Virus record (IMG/VR): IMGVR_UViG_3300028025_000726
Span: 1 to 44,495 of that record
Length of the DNA: 44,495 nt
Strand: one strand, 5' to 3'
DNA from: a virus
Below the pieces are notes generated by a model that saw only the letters and a list, made by a program, of their open reading frames with translations, had not been told where the DNA came from and did no database searches. The position numbers and the translations under genes were made by a program. How positions within the stretch are numbered: the stretch's first letter is position 1; the number at the start of each line of letters is the position of its first letter. This document shows positions 33,611-41,315 of the stretch, piece after piece.

Positions 33611-35157
33611 TTTATTTCGCCGTTGTATAGATCAATGATCTGAGAGTGCAAGTCCAACTTTTGCTGAAGCATCTTGTACAGGCTTGCTTCTACTGGACTA
33701 CCTTCAATGTGTACCACAGTGACGGGGTTCTTTTGACCTTGTCGGTGTACACGTGCATTGGCTTGCAAGTACGTTTCACTCGACGTGACGGGAGCGTACC
33801 ATATCACAACGTTAGCCGCAGTTAGGGTAACTCCGTGGGCGGCGGCTTGTGGCTGAATCAATAGCACACGTGGTTCGGCGTCTTCTTGAAACCTTTTGAA
33901 TATATCTGTGCGCTTTGTAACACTTACGTTGCCGTTAATGATCTCAGCAGTGACGCCTTGCTTTGTCAAATATTCTTTGAGCATCTCAAGCGCATGCGTA
34001 AACGGCACAAACACTAGCACCTTGTGCGATGCTTCATTGATAACCTCAGTAACTGCATTAAGTCGATCCGAGACATCAAATTCAATCACGTTCTTGGTGT
34101 CGGTGTATACAGCACCGCATGCAATCTGCAGTAGCTTATTAAGGTTAGCCGCCGCATTGACTGCCGAGACTTCTTCCCCTGCGGCCTCAATCAACATTTC
34201 TTTTTTAAGCTGTTGATAGTATTTCAGTTGTTGTGCTGACAAAGGGGCAAAGCGCGATGTATGGGTGACGTCTGGAAGGTCTAAGCAATCCTTTTTCTCA
34301 AACCTAATAGCAGGTTGCAGTAGCTCATGCACAGCGGCAACGGCGTTCGGTTTTGGAATCCATTTGAAGCGAGTCAACTGATACATCACCATATCCCTGT
34401 AAGTACTATATAGAGTCGGCGCTCTTGCAGGTATGCAAAGTTTAGCCAAACCATACGCATCTAGCGGAGACTGCGCGGCAGGTGTGCCTGTCATCATCCA
34501 CAACCATTTGTCATGGGACACAATCTTACGCATGACTTTAAATCGTTCGGTGCGGGAGTTTTTGTATGCGTTGGCTTCGTCAATAATAATTAGATCAAAG
34601 CCACCATTGATGATCTCGTCCTCGACAATCTTTACGCCATCGAAGTTGATGATTACGAAGTCAGCCAGTCCGTTAATGATTGCCTTGCGTTTGCTACGCT
34701 CTCCGTAAGCTACGTCAACAGTTCGGTGAACCGCAAACTTAAACAAGTCAGCTTGCCATGCGGCTTGCATAATAGACAGAGGGCAGACAACAAGGACGCG
34801 CTTAACTGCACCTTGTGTCAAAAGATAATCCGCCGCCCAAATTGCTGATGCTGTCTTACCAGTACCCTGCTCATTAAAACAAAACGATCGGGTATTAAGC
34901 GTGAGGAATGATGCTGTTTCCTTTTGGTGAGCCATTGGCTTAAAGATGCCGGGCCAGTTGTAGTCTCTGCTGATGGGTGATGGTACGTTCTTAACACCAA
35001 GCCTTCGCAGAGCTTGTGCTTCTCGCAACCCCCAAAACACAGCAACTTCAGTGACGCCATCTTCGTGGCTTAGCTCAGTGCTTTTCTTTATCGTAGTAGT
35101 TATACGGCCCGGGTCACGTGTACGTAACACCAGTACTTTGTTATCGATAATTTGCAT
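33604..35157 (-). CDS. SNF2-like SF2 helicase / ATPase (517 aa)
   Basis: Motifs in order: AHQKE (~76-80), Walker A NEQGTGKT at 95-102 (K101), DEAN at 193-196, TGTP at 223-226, and motif VI NARVHRQGQ with HRQGQ at 471-475. This is the set of a SNF2/Rad54-type translocase, common in phage replication clusters, where it may remodel DNA-protein complexes or aid recombination. The ATG follows the HNH stop by one base with a weak ribosome binding site, so translation is likely coupled. Its last codons include the -35 of the next promoter. Confidence 0.85.
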   Translation of the reverse strand: MQIIDNKVLVLRTRDPGRITTTIKKSTELSHEDGVTEVAVFWGLREAQALRRLGVKNVPSPISRDYNWPGIFKPMAHQKETASFLTLNTRSFCFNEQGTGKTASAIWAADYLLTQGAVKRVLVVCPLSIMQAAWQADLFKFAVHRTVDVAYGERSKRKAIINGLADFVIINFDGVKIVEDEIINGGFDLIIIDEANAYKNSRTERFKVMRKIVSHDKWLWMMTGTPAAQSPLDAYGLAKLCIPARAPTLYSTYRDMVMYQLTRFKWIPKPNAVAAVHELLQPAIRFEKKDCLDLPDVTHTSRFAPLSAQQLKYYQQLKKEMLIEAAGEEVSAVNAAANLNKLLQIACGAVYTDTKNVIEFDVSDRLNAVTEVINEASHKVLVFVPFTHALEMLKEYLTKQGVTAEIINGNVSVTKRTDIFKRFQEDAEPRVLLIQPQAAAHGVTLTAANVVIWYAPVTSSETYLQANARVHRQGQKNPVTVVHIEGSPVEASLYKMLQQKLDLHSQIIDLYNGEINS

Positions 35158-35158
35158 G

Positions 35159-35434
35159 CTATACGTTACGCTTCACTGAATGGTCTGAGTTACGTGGAAA
35201 TCCTCTGTTGTCGTTGTCGTCCACAACCCTGAGGTTGCTTCGTACTGTCTTACCACCTTTGCTCAATGGCTTCTTGTGGTCAACCTCTTTGCCGTCGCCT
35301 TTATGCACAAGCCCTGCTTTCTCCATCATGGCTCGGGCTTTGTTTCGTGCGGCACGTTTTTTCTTAACGGCAGGTGTGCCGTCGTACATCTCGTATTCTT
35401 TTTTATAGGGTCGTGGTTTATTTACATACGGCAT
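35159..35434 (-). CDS. HNH endonuclease-like protein (91 aa)
   Basis: The start at 35434 has GGAGG 8 bases upstream; a longer frame from 35476 would overlap the preceding nuclease gene. The protein is strongly basic, with the HNH core EVDHKKPLSKGG (D52-H53) and RSNLRVVDDNDN (N67), and no flanking zinc cysteines. Such small HNH proteins nick DNA and often act in packaging or as free-standing homing enzymes. Being inside the replication operon, neatly spaced between two genes, it looks domesticated and not like a recent intruder. Confidence 0.75.
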   Translation of the reverse strand: MPYVNKPRPYKKEYEMYDGTPAVKKKRAARNKARAMMEKAGLVHKGDGKEVDHKKPLSKGGKTVRSNLRVVDDNDNRGFPRNSDHSVKRNV

Positions 35435-35438
35435 GGCA

Positions 35439-36113
35439 TTAGCCTCCAAAAAAGTTTCGTTTAGTATTGTGCTCACAATCTTCTACCGAACACCAACCTC
35501 GGCACGTAAAGTTGGGCTTGGGATTCCATACATCGTTTGCGTAAGCGGCATCGAGTCGGTTAGTCTCAGCCAACCACTTCTGCCATGCTTCGCCTTGGTC
35601 TTCAGTCTTATAAGAAGCTGGCACTAGGTCTTGGGCTACCAAGAAAACTAATCCGGCTTTGACCGATTGAATTGCAGGAAAATGTTTGAACGTCAGCAAA
35701 GACAAAAGCTCAAGTTGTTTCTTGTCAGCGTACTTGCTAGACTTGCTTGTCTTCCAATCTATGATCCGTGCTTTGTCGCCATTGATTACAAGTACGTCAG
35801 CAATACCTCTGAACCAAACGTCTTTATCTCTGAACCCGCAGGGCTCTAAGTTCCGTGTCAGCCCCATCTCATGCTCGCATAGCTTCTCGCCGGGGAGCGC
35901 CTTAATAGGATCGATCTGAGGTTTAATGTATGCGTATTTCTCAGGGATAGGGGTGTCGTCTCTGATGTATTCTTCAGCGACTTTGTGTACGGCAGTACCA
36001 TACATGAGGTGTTCCTGTGGCGGCTCAACAACATCCTTGACCACGCGCATGCGGTGGTACTTGCGGGGGCATTGTTGAAACAATGAAATACTTGAATACG
36101 ACCACGTGTACAT
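35439..36113 (-). CDS. Cas4/RecB-like PD-(D/E)XK exonuclease with Fe-S cysteines (224 aa)
   Basis: Motifs visible: WSYSSISLFQQCPRKYH at the N-terminus (C15), GTAVH at 39-43, GIAD with D106, IIDWKTSK with D119 and K121, QLELLSLL with Q133, and a C-terminal C204-x3-C208-x4-C213. Together with C15 this gives the four cysteines of a 4Fe-4S site, as in Cas4 and AddB. It probably trims DNA ends in recombination or degrades host DNA. It follows the polymerase by two bases and no CRISPR is present, so a link to adaptation is not suggested. Confidence 0.82.
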   Translation of the reverse strand: MYTWSYSSISLFQQCPRKYHRMRVVKDVVEPPQEHLMYGTAVHKVAEEYIRDDTPIPEKYAYIKPQIDPIKALPGEKLCEHEMGLTRNLEPCGFRDKDVWFRGIADVLVINGDKARIIDWKTSKSSKYADKKQLELLSLLTFKHFPAIQSVKAGLVFLVAQDLVPASYKTEDQGEAWQKWLAETNRLDAAYANDVWNPKPNFTCRGWCSVEDCEHNTKRNFFGG

Positions 36114-36115
36114 GC

Positions 36116-37954
36116 TTACCCTTTAAATTTTGTTGTAGTGCCGTAGCTATCACCGTACTTAACTTCGCAGTTCAATGGAAGAGTCGAAGCCCACTCGGGA
36201 CGCCAACGCATGCACTCTTGCACGTAAGCTGCTGCCACTTCTTTTTCTTCTACTGGTACTACGCAAGCAACAGCGTCATGTACAGTCAACACAACTTTGT
36301 AACGCTTGGCAATCCGTAGCATCTGCTCACCGATTACACATCTAGCAAGAGCTTGGCAGAGGTTCTCAACAACCTTACCGCCATAGATACGAACAGGGCC
36401 TTTGCGTGTCGAATAAATATACTGCGGACGGCCTCGTTCGTCAACGTCTGTAGCACGTAAATCCATGTATTTCAGAGGCAAACCGCTAGGCAAATCGTAG
36501 CCAATTCCGGGGAGGATACTCACTGCTTGTGGTTGGACACCAAACGTAGTAGTGACCAGCTTTTCTGATGACAAAGCTTCAAGTGATTTATGCCCCTCAT
36601 CCCACAATGCAGTTATATGGGAAAACTTCATGCGGTACGCTTTAAGGACTTGTTTGCAAAAGTTCTCATCCATATCGACGTTAAAGTTTTTTAACTGAAG
36701 CTGAAACTTAGCCGCGCCCATGCCGTACCCTGCGCCAAGAATCGTAGTCTTTCCAACAAAGCGCTCTTCATCGGTAATCTGATCTTGCGTCTTGCCGTAT
36801 ATGGAAGCCGCCATCAACTTGTAAACATCGTCGCCTACCTCAAACGCTTTGACCAAATCTTTCTGTCCTGATAGCCATGCCAATATCCGCGCCTCAATCT
36901 GTGAGGAGTCGGAGTCAATTAGCACGTAACCTTTGGGCGGGATGATCGATAGCTTTAGTGGGGACTTGCGGGGTATGTTCTGAAGGTTTAGTTTGTCGTC
37001 TCCGCCCCATCTGCCTGTGTGAGCCGCATAGTAGCGTAGTGGGACGGGCAAGTTGCCGCGCTTAGAGATATCAATGAACCTCTGAGTCCTTGTTTCTTCT
37101 AGCGTACTCTTAGTACCTAGTCGTGCCGCCACCAGTGCTTGCACTCGCTCGTCAGGGTGGTCAGCTAATTCTTTAAACCCTACATCGCTCTTAGCCATAG
37201 CAAGTGCAAGTTTGCCTGTCGTCAGGCTAATCTTCATAGGGGGCTCAACACCAAACTCACGTAGCCTGTTAGCAAACTTCTCGTTCGACATAAGTACTTC
37301 GCGATCGGCGCTGGCGTCGGCTATGAGCTGTTCCTTCTTGGATACCACATCAATTAAATGTTGCTCAAGCAGTGGCAGGTTTAGCTCGAGGGCTGGTTGT
37401 GTGAACATACGCAGAGTTAAGTCAATCAGCTTCAGTTCTTTCTTTTTGAAGTTCGCAAGAAGAATGTTAAACAGTTGATAGGTTATCTCGACGTCGTTCT
37501 TACAGTAGTCACCATAGCGGTGTAGTTCGTCAGGGGAAAAGCCACGTCGGTTCTTGCCCAACGCATTAAGCACCTCTGTACCTTTTGCCCCTAACCCATA
37601 GCGTAGCGCTAGCTTTGCAAGACTGTTGCCAACCTCCGTGCCATCGACTGCACGTGCCATTGCTAGCGTATCACCAAGCGCTTTCGGATGGATGTCGAAT
37701 TGCCACGCTAAGATAGCTCCATCAAACATCATGTTATGGGCTACCACGAAACTCTCCGGCATATTAAATGTATCTAGCCACGCTTTCGTTTGTTCGCGTG
37801 TCCCGCTAAACCATTCGGTCGGCTTGTCGTTTACCTTGACACAAACACCGATCGTCTCGAAACGCTCGTCACGAATGTATTCCTCTGTTGTTAATTTGGT
37901 CAGACTGAATTGCTGATCGTAGTACGTCTCGAAATCGATGGTGATTATGTTCAT
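36116..37954 (-). CDS. DNA polymerase, family A, with 3'-5' exonuclease (612 aa)
   Basis: The start MNIITIDFET puts the exonuclease I motif (D7, E9) at the N-terminus; GGAAA lies upstream. Exo II (AHNMMFDG) and exo III (GDYCKNDVEI) are present, so proofreading should be active. Polymerase motif A is DSDSSQIEAR (D349, E354). Motif B is RFVGKTTILGAGYG with R398, K402, L406 and Y410; L406 aligns with E. coli Phe762. Motif C is VHDAVACV with H559-D560 followed by Ala561 instead of the usual Glu. It is the replicative polymerase, with the primase-helicase and SNF2 protein as likely partners. Confidence 0.92.
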   Translation of the reverse strand: MNIITIDFETYYDQQFSLTKLTTEEYIRDERFETIGVCVKVNDKPTEWFSGTREQTKAWLDTFNMPESFVVAHNMMFDGAILAWQFDIHPKALGDTLAMARAVDGTEVGNSLAKLALRYGLGAKGTEVLNALGKNRRGFSPDELHRYGDYCKNDVEITYQLFNILLANFKKKELKLIDLTLRMFTQPALELNLPLLEQHLIDVVSKKEQLIADASADREVLMSNEKFANRLREFGVEPPMKISLTTGKLALAMAKSDVGFKELADHPDERVQALVAARLGTKSTLEETRTQRFIDISKRGNLPVPLRYYAAHTGRWGGDDKLNLQNIPRKSPLKLSIIPPKGYVLIDSDSSQIEARILAWLSGQKDLVKAFEVGDDVYKLMAASIYGKTQDQITDEERFVGKTTILGAGYGMGAAKFQLQLKNFNVDMDENFCKQVLKAYRMKFSHITALWDEGHKSLEALSSEKLVTTTFGVQPQAVSILPGIGYDLPSGLPLKYMDLRATDVDERGRPQYIYSTRKGPVRIYGGKVVENLCQALARCVIGEQMLRIAKRYKVVLTVHDAVACVVPVEEKEVAAAYVQECMRWRPEWASTLPLNCEVKYGDSYGTTTKFKG

Positions 37955-37970
37955 TTGGTTTCCAATTAGA

Positions 37971-38450
37971 TTACTTGGCGGTCTCAATGGCGCGGGTCAA
38001 ATACCATTGTGCCTTACGCAAGTCTTCCAACTTGTTGCCTTTGTGGTCGGCACGTGTGATGTACTTAACCACGTTACCAAGGTTATAGCCAAGGTTCTTA
38101 GCTTCAATAAAGTCAATCGTTTCGATGCCACCTACCTTGTAATGGGCAGGGTGATTGACTGGGTCGGCTTTGGGCTCAAACATTTCAATCTGCATGGGCG
38201 CGTTTGTTGAAGTAATGGACAAAGTTTTCCAGTCTTCTTTCTCCGCTTGCGCTCTACCCTGCAAAAACTTAAGCGCGGGGGTCAGATCAATTTGTGTCTT
38301 CGCTACCTTTGCTGTCTCCATCTTGCGACGAACTGCGTAGACGTTTTGGTATCGTGTATCAAACAACTTCGCGATTGCCGCAGTTTTAGCGGTTGGGTTG
38401 TCGATAATAAACTTACGAATCTTACTAGCACGTGTTTGCTTCTTAGCCAT
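37971..38450 (-). CDS. DUF3310 protein with N-terminal HTH-like segment (159 aa)
   Basis: The start at 38450 has AAGGA 7 bases upstream; a longer frame from 38480 lacks one. The N-terminal ~50 residues (RASKIRKFIIDNPTAKTAAI, AKLFDTRYQNVYAVRRKM) look like a helix-turn-helix. The C-terminal part (residues ~96-159: DPVNHPAHYKVGGIETIDFI, VVKYITRADHKG...LRKAQWYL) matches the DUF3310 family, found in many phages and sometimes annotated as nucleotide kinase-like. It lies directly before the polymerase. The fusion with an HTH suggests DNA or nucleotide-related regulation; the reaction is not established. Confidence 0.82.
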   Translation of the reverse strand: MAKKQTRASKIRKFIIDNPTAKTAAIAKLFDTRYQNVYAVRRKMETAKVAKTQIDLTPALKFLQGRAQAEKEDWKTLSITSTNAPMQIEMFEPKADPVNHPAHYKVGGIETIDFIEAKNLGYNLGNVVKYITRADHKGNKLEDLRKAQWYLTRAIETAK

Positions 38451-38528
38451 TTGATTTTCCTTGAGTTTAAAAAGTTGCATCTTCGTATTCTGTTGATGCT
38501 ATTGGTTTTGGTTGGCGTTTATTAAGGG

Positions 38529-38735
38529 CTACCAACCATCGGCCCGTTGCTCTTTCGAAAGGCCACCACTCTGACCACTCGACCTGTCCCTTGGAATTAC
38601 CCCTTCGAACAGTGTCTCCACTGACTTGTAGTTGTTTCCGCACCCGAGGCAGATTCGGTATCGGTATACTGCTTCGTCTACCTTCCGAGTCTCTCGCACT
38701 GTTGACTTGGTCACATTGCACTTCGGGCATTTCAT
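38529..38735 (-). CDS. NrdR-like zinc-ribbon protein without ATP-cone (68 aa)
   Basis: The start at 38735 follows a GGGGG run that can act as ribosome binding site. MKCPKC (C3, C6), then VRETRKVDEAVYRYRICLGC (C29, C32) and YKSVET reproduce the zinc-ribbon and Arg-rich layout of the N-terminus of the repressor NrdR. The ATP-cone that senses dATP is missing, so it may be a stand-alone DNA-binding ribbon. The C-terminus after FEGVIPRD is of low quality, and another frame continues to 38467 with better protein-like sequence, so a frameshift is possible. It is followed by an unusual 78-base gap. Confidence 0.62.
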   Translation of the reverse strand: MKCPKCNVTKSTVRETRKVDEAVYRYRICLGCGNNYKSVETLFEGVIPRDRSSGQSGGLSKEQRADGW

Positions 38736-38914
38736 TTTGCACCCCCTTTCTCCTTTAATAATTCGTCGTAATATTTCTTGGGCATCGGGGTTTTCTTGAC
38801 AATCATTTGTCGCAACCATTCTGCCCCACCTAGCTGATTAAAAATAATCCACTGTCTATCTGACATACGTACCTGTCTCCCTATCAGGGGCTCAGGCGGT
38901 TTCGGCCTTGGCAT
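38732..38914 (-). CDS. Small hypothetical protein (60 aa)
   Basis: AAGGAGG lies about 10 bases before the ATG. The sequence has a proline/arginine-rich start (PRPKPPEPLIGRQVRMSDRQ) and then a helical part (WIIFNQLGGAEWLRQMIVKK). The short conserved-looking SDRQWxxFxxLGGxxWLR pattern resembles small DNA-associated or regulatory proteins, but I do not recognise a family. It overlaps the next gene by four bases (ATGA style), so the two are probably made together. Confidence 0.6.
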   Translation of the reverse strand: MPRPKPPEPLIGRQVRMSDRQWIIFNQLGGAEWLRQMIVKKTPMPKKYYDELLKEKGGAK

Positions 38915-39092
38915 TTTTTAGGTTCCTCCTTGTTATTCTGTTTGCCCAACACACTACGCAGTGCCATTTGGTATGGCTCATTTGGATACCACCTTCGGGC
39001 GGTTTCATTTCATTGCACTGCGAGCACTCTTTGTATCTATGGAATGGTTGCTTGCTACCAATATCCAACTGTCGTTTAACAAAACCGTTCAC
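38892..39092 (-). CDS. Small zinc-binding protein, CxxC...CxxC (66 aa)
   Basis: Two CxxC pairs (C23-C26 and C45-C48) separated by 18 residues indicate a zinc ribbon, with HTKWHCVVCWANRITRRN in the second half. The C-terminus is basic. It overlaps the next gene by 23 bases and the preceding one by 4, typical for this packed early region. Nucleic-acid binding is likely, target unknown. Confidence 0.62.
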   Translation of the reverse strand: MNGFVKRQLDIGSKQPFHRYKECSQCNEMKPPEGGIQMSHTKWHCVVCWANRITRRNLKNAKAETA

Positions 39093-39298
39093 CGCTTTAA
39101 CCCCCTGATGTATGCCGCAAAGCTATCCATAGTATCTTTCTCAAAAGCTTTAAAGCCATGCACCGCCTTCGCTACTTCTTCTAAGGTTCGGTTACGCATC
39201 TCGCGTTCGTAGTTGTAATCAGGGTCAAGGTTTGCCTGCACCATCTGCCGCTTTCGCCAACTCATTGCCCTTTCCCACACGCTTAGTTGGTTTAACAT
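39089..39298 (-). CDS. Small charged hypothetical protein (69 aa)
   Basis: The start at 39298 has AAAGGA 6-7 bases upstream and is preferred over 39328. The protein is charged and helical, with SVWERAMSWRKRQMVQANLD and NRTLEEVAKAVHGFKAFEKD. It overlaps the preceding gene by 74 bases, which is long for this genome. No domain recognised. Confidence 0.55.
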   Translation of the reverse strand: MLNQLSVWERAMSWRKRQMVQANLDPDYNYEREMRNRTLEEVAKAVHGFKAFEKDTMDSFAAYIRGLKR

Positions 39299-39449
39299 TT
39301 TTTTCCTTTCTGTATTCCAATACCTCATTTAATAAACTTTCCATCTCATCTGCCGCCATTAAATGAAATGGACTAATTGGTACGTGATTAGCAATTGAAC
39401 GCATCATGCCGATGGTTGTTCGTGCAGTTGTTTCACTCAGTTTTGCCAT
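39225..39449 (-). CDS. Small hypothetical protein (74 aa)
   Basis: AAGGA lies 9 bases before the ATG, within the end of the previous gene. The sequence (AKLSETTARTTIGMMRSIAN; FHLMAADEMESLLNEVLEYR) is helical with a basic C-terminus. The ribosome binding site is good, yet the last 74 bases double as the start of the next gene. Function unknown. Confidence 0.55.
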   Translation of the reverse strand: MAKLSETTARTTIGMMRSIANHVPISPFHLMAADEMESLLNEVLEYRKEKNVKPTKRVGKGNELAKAADGAGKP

Positions 39450-39687
39450 TTTCTTTTTCCTTCATCCGCAGTTTTAATATGCGGTTCTCATGCATGGCCG
39501 TATCCAACATTCTTAAATGCTCTTTATGTCGTGACTCCATTACACCGACAAGCTTTTCAAAGTCAGTGTTCCACTGGCTCATCTTTGCAGACAAAAGCTT
39601 AGCGTGATACCAAACGTATTCGTCAGTAATGCCTTCGACTGTGATGCTATCTTCAACAATAAATTTATTCAGTTCTTCGGGTGTCAT
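39433..39687 (-). CDS. Small helical hypothetical protein (84 aa)
   Basis: The start at 39687 has AAGGAG 6 bases upstream; the six extra residues of a longer frame are less likely. The sequence is charged (TPEELNKFIVEDSITVEGIT; VWYHAKLLSAKMSQWNTDFE) and its second half could be a coiled coil (ESRHKEHLRMLDTAMHENRI). It overlaps the next gene by 17 bases. Not recognised. Confidence 0.6.
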   Translation of the reverse strand: MTPEELNKFIVEDSITVEGITDEYVWYHAKLLSAKMSQWNTDFEKLVGVMESRHKEHLRMLDTAMHENRILKLRMKEKENGKTE

Positions 39688-39706
39688 GTGGTTCTCCTTT
39701 GGCAAA

Positions 39707-39946
39707 TCATTCCGGGTCTGTTTCTTCTCGTACTTTTAGCATAGCATCTGCGAACGCATATGCCAGTAACGCTATGTGACGAGCATCTTCAACGTCCCAC
39801 TCCCACTTGTCGCCTAAAGCTTTTTCTGTAGTTTCTTTCTCCATCTGCAAAGCAAGAGGCATAGCTCTTGCCGCAAAATAATCGCGTATGCTAATGCCGT
39901 AGTTGTTTGCGTCTGGAAACGCTTGGATTTCAGTACTATCTTTCAT
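39707..39946 (-). CDS. Small phage/prophage protein with RDYFAARAM motif (79 aa)
   Basis: It contains GISIRDYFAARAMPLALQ followed by an acidic middle and LLAYAFADAMLKVREE. The RDYFAA-A-M segment is common in small proteins of phages and prophages, without known function. It has a 4-base overlap with the preceding gene. Probably an early accessory protein. Confidence 0.66.
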   Translation of the reverse strand: MKDSTEIQAFPDANNYGISIRDYFAARAMPLALQMEKETTEKALGDKWEWDVEDARHIALLAYAFADAMLKVREETDPE

Positions 39947-40128
39947 GCTTGTCCCCTTGCTCGAATTAAGTCAGCACACGTGTACGGCTCTGCTATCTCT
40001 GCAATCTTTGCACACGCCTCACGCTCATGTTCTGCTACCAGTTTGGCAAAGTCATCTAATTCAACACAAATATCAAATGACTCCATGCCCACTTCTTTTG
40101 CCATGCGAACAATATCTTCTCTGTTCAT
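39943..40128 (-). CDS. Small phage protein with EREACAK motif (61 aa)
   Basis: The pattern ELDDFAKLVAEHEREACAKI is widespread among small phage and prophage proteins of unknown role. It overlaps both neighbours by 4 bases. The protein is acidic and helical with two cysteines. No enzyme motif can be seen. Confidence 0.66.
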   Translation of the reverse strand: MNREDIVRMAKEVGMESFDICVELDDFAKLVAEHEREACAKIAEIAEPYTCADLIRARGQA

Positions 40129-40352
40129 GCTTGCACCTTAACCTGTGCTTTCGGCTTAGCTTTGGTTTTCATGAAGTCAATGTCCGGTTGCTCTTTGCGT
40201 AGCTCTGCATACTCTAGCTGTACACGCTGTGCATTTATGATCTTTCCTGCTGTGTTGTTCATCTCTGTGGCAATCTTTACATCCACCGCGCCTGTCTTGA
40301 GTCCTTCGTACAATGCAGATAGTTCTGTTGTCAGTTCACTGATGTGCTTCAT
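40125..40352 (-). CDS. Small hypothetical protein (75 aa)
   Basis: The sequence is helical (HISELTTELSALYEGLKTGA) with AGKIINAQRVQLEYAELRK in the middle and a Lys/Ala/Val-rich end. The AGKIIxxQxxQLEY pattern recurs in small phage proteins. It overlaps the repeat protein gene upstream by 17 bases. A role in replication or host takeover is guessed from the cluster only. Confidence 0.6.
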   Translation of the reverse strand: MKHISELTTELSALYEGLKTGAVDVKIATEMNNTAGKIINAQRVQLEYAELRKEQPDIDFMKTKAKPKAQVKVQA

Positions 40353-41130
40353 CTTTTTTCTCCAGTAGTTTGCGTTTAATAAATAATCTAATGCGTGCCG
40401 CTTCGATCAACTCGGGCGACATTGTGGATTTATACAATCCTCTGATATAAGAATCAGAAGCTTTGACGGCCTGTTTATGGGCTTTTGCCCTAGCTATCTC
40501 AGGGTGAGCTTTCATATACGCCCTGCGTCGCTCTTTAATTTCTTCTTTATTAGCTTGATGGTATGCCCTCCTTTGTTCAGCTATTCTTTCCTTGTTGGCT
40601 TCTTCGTATGCTTTCACTTTGTCTTTGTTAGCCGCATACCAAGCCCTGTTTCTTGCTATTTCGCGTTCTAAATTAGCTTCGCGGTTAGCCTTTCGCCTTG
40701 CGTTAATTTTTTCCCTGTTGGCTTCGTGGTACTTCTTGGCACGTGCAAGCACATATTCTTTATTAGCTTCTTCCCATTTCTTTCGCTTTGCGTACACATG
40801 CTCTTTGTTATTTTCAAAATACTCTTTGGCTTTGGCGGCTATGTGTTCCTTGCGAGTAGCACGATACGCTTTCCGTTTTGGTGCTTGTATTTCTTTGGTT
40901 GCTAAGTAGTACGCCTTTCTGCGTTCTCTCTCAGCTTCAAGTTCAGCTTCGGTCTTAGAGGCTTTTACTTTTCTTGCGTAAACTTTTGCGTACTCTCGTT
41001 GTCTTTCCCTAATCTTTTCCCTGTTGGCTTCCAAGTAAGCCCGACGCTTTTCTTTTAGCGCCTCTTTATTAGCTTCCCTGTACGCTTTATTCTTAGCGGC
41101 GGCGATTGCTTTCTTTTCCGCATCCGTCAT
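40336..41130 (-). CDS. Charged EANKE-repeat helical protein (264 aa)
   Basis: The first ~215 residues repeat a 17-20-residue unit of type YxEANKExIxERRRAY at least ten times (AYLEANREKIRERQREYAKV; YHEANREKINARRKANREAN). The composition is Lys/Arg/Glu/Ala, so it should form one long charged helix or coiled coil. The C-terminal part (SDSYIRGLYKSTMSPELIEA, RIRLFIKRKLLEKK) is non-repetitive and looks like a small domain also found behind similar repeats in phage HNH-type proteins, though no HNH core is present here. DNA binding or scaffold roles are possible. Confidence 0.66.
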   Translation of the reverse strand: MTDAEKKAIAAAKNKAYREANKEALKEKRRAYLEANREKIRERQREYAKVYARKVKASKTEAELEAERERRKAYYLATKEIQAPKRKAYRATRKEHIAAKAKEYFENNKEHVYAKRKKWEEANKEYVLARAKKYHEANREKINARRKANREANLEREIARNRAWYAANKDKVKAYEEANKERIAEQRRAYHQANKEEIKERRRAYMKAHPEIARAKAHKQAVKASDSYIRGLYKSTMSPELIEAARIRLFIKRKLLEKKDEAHQ

Positions 41131-41315
41131 TCCTCTAGCACTCCCTCAAGAATGAATTTAATTCGGTCAAGCATGTCAGCCCGATCGCCATACTGTTGTG
41201 GATATGCAAGTACTCTATCAATCTCAAGCAAGGCTAAATGGTACGCATCACCATTCAAAGCATGCTTAAGTTTGTCCTCGTCGTGTGGATAAGTAAACTC
41301 AAGTACGGCTTTCAT
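41127..41315 (-). CDS. Small hypothetical phage protein (62 aa)
   Basis: The sequence (MKAVLEFTYPHDEDKLKHAL, then LALLEIDRVLAYPQQ) is of a type common in phage early regions, with a hydrophobic start strand, a DEDKL turn and a helix. It overlaps the next gene by 4 bases and the preceding one by 17. Function unknown. Confidence 0.66.
   Translation of the reverse strand: MKAVLEFTYPHDEDKLKHALNGDAYHLALLEIDRVLAYPQQYGDRADMLDRIKFILEGVLEE

Noticed and set aside
35439-36113. Cas4-like nuclease as a sign of CRISPR adaptation
   Set aside because: No CRISPR array, cas1 or cas2 is visible, and the gene sits inside a replication cluster where RecB-type phage nucleases are usual.
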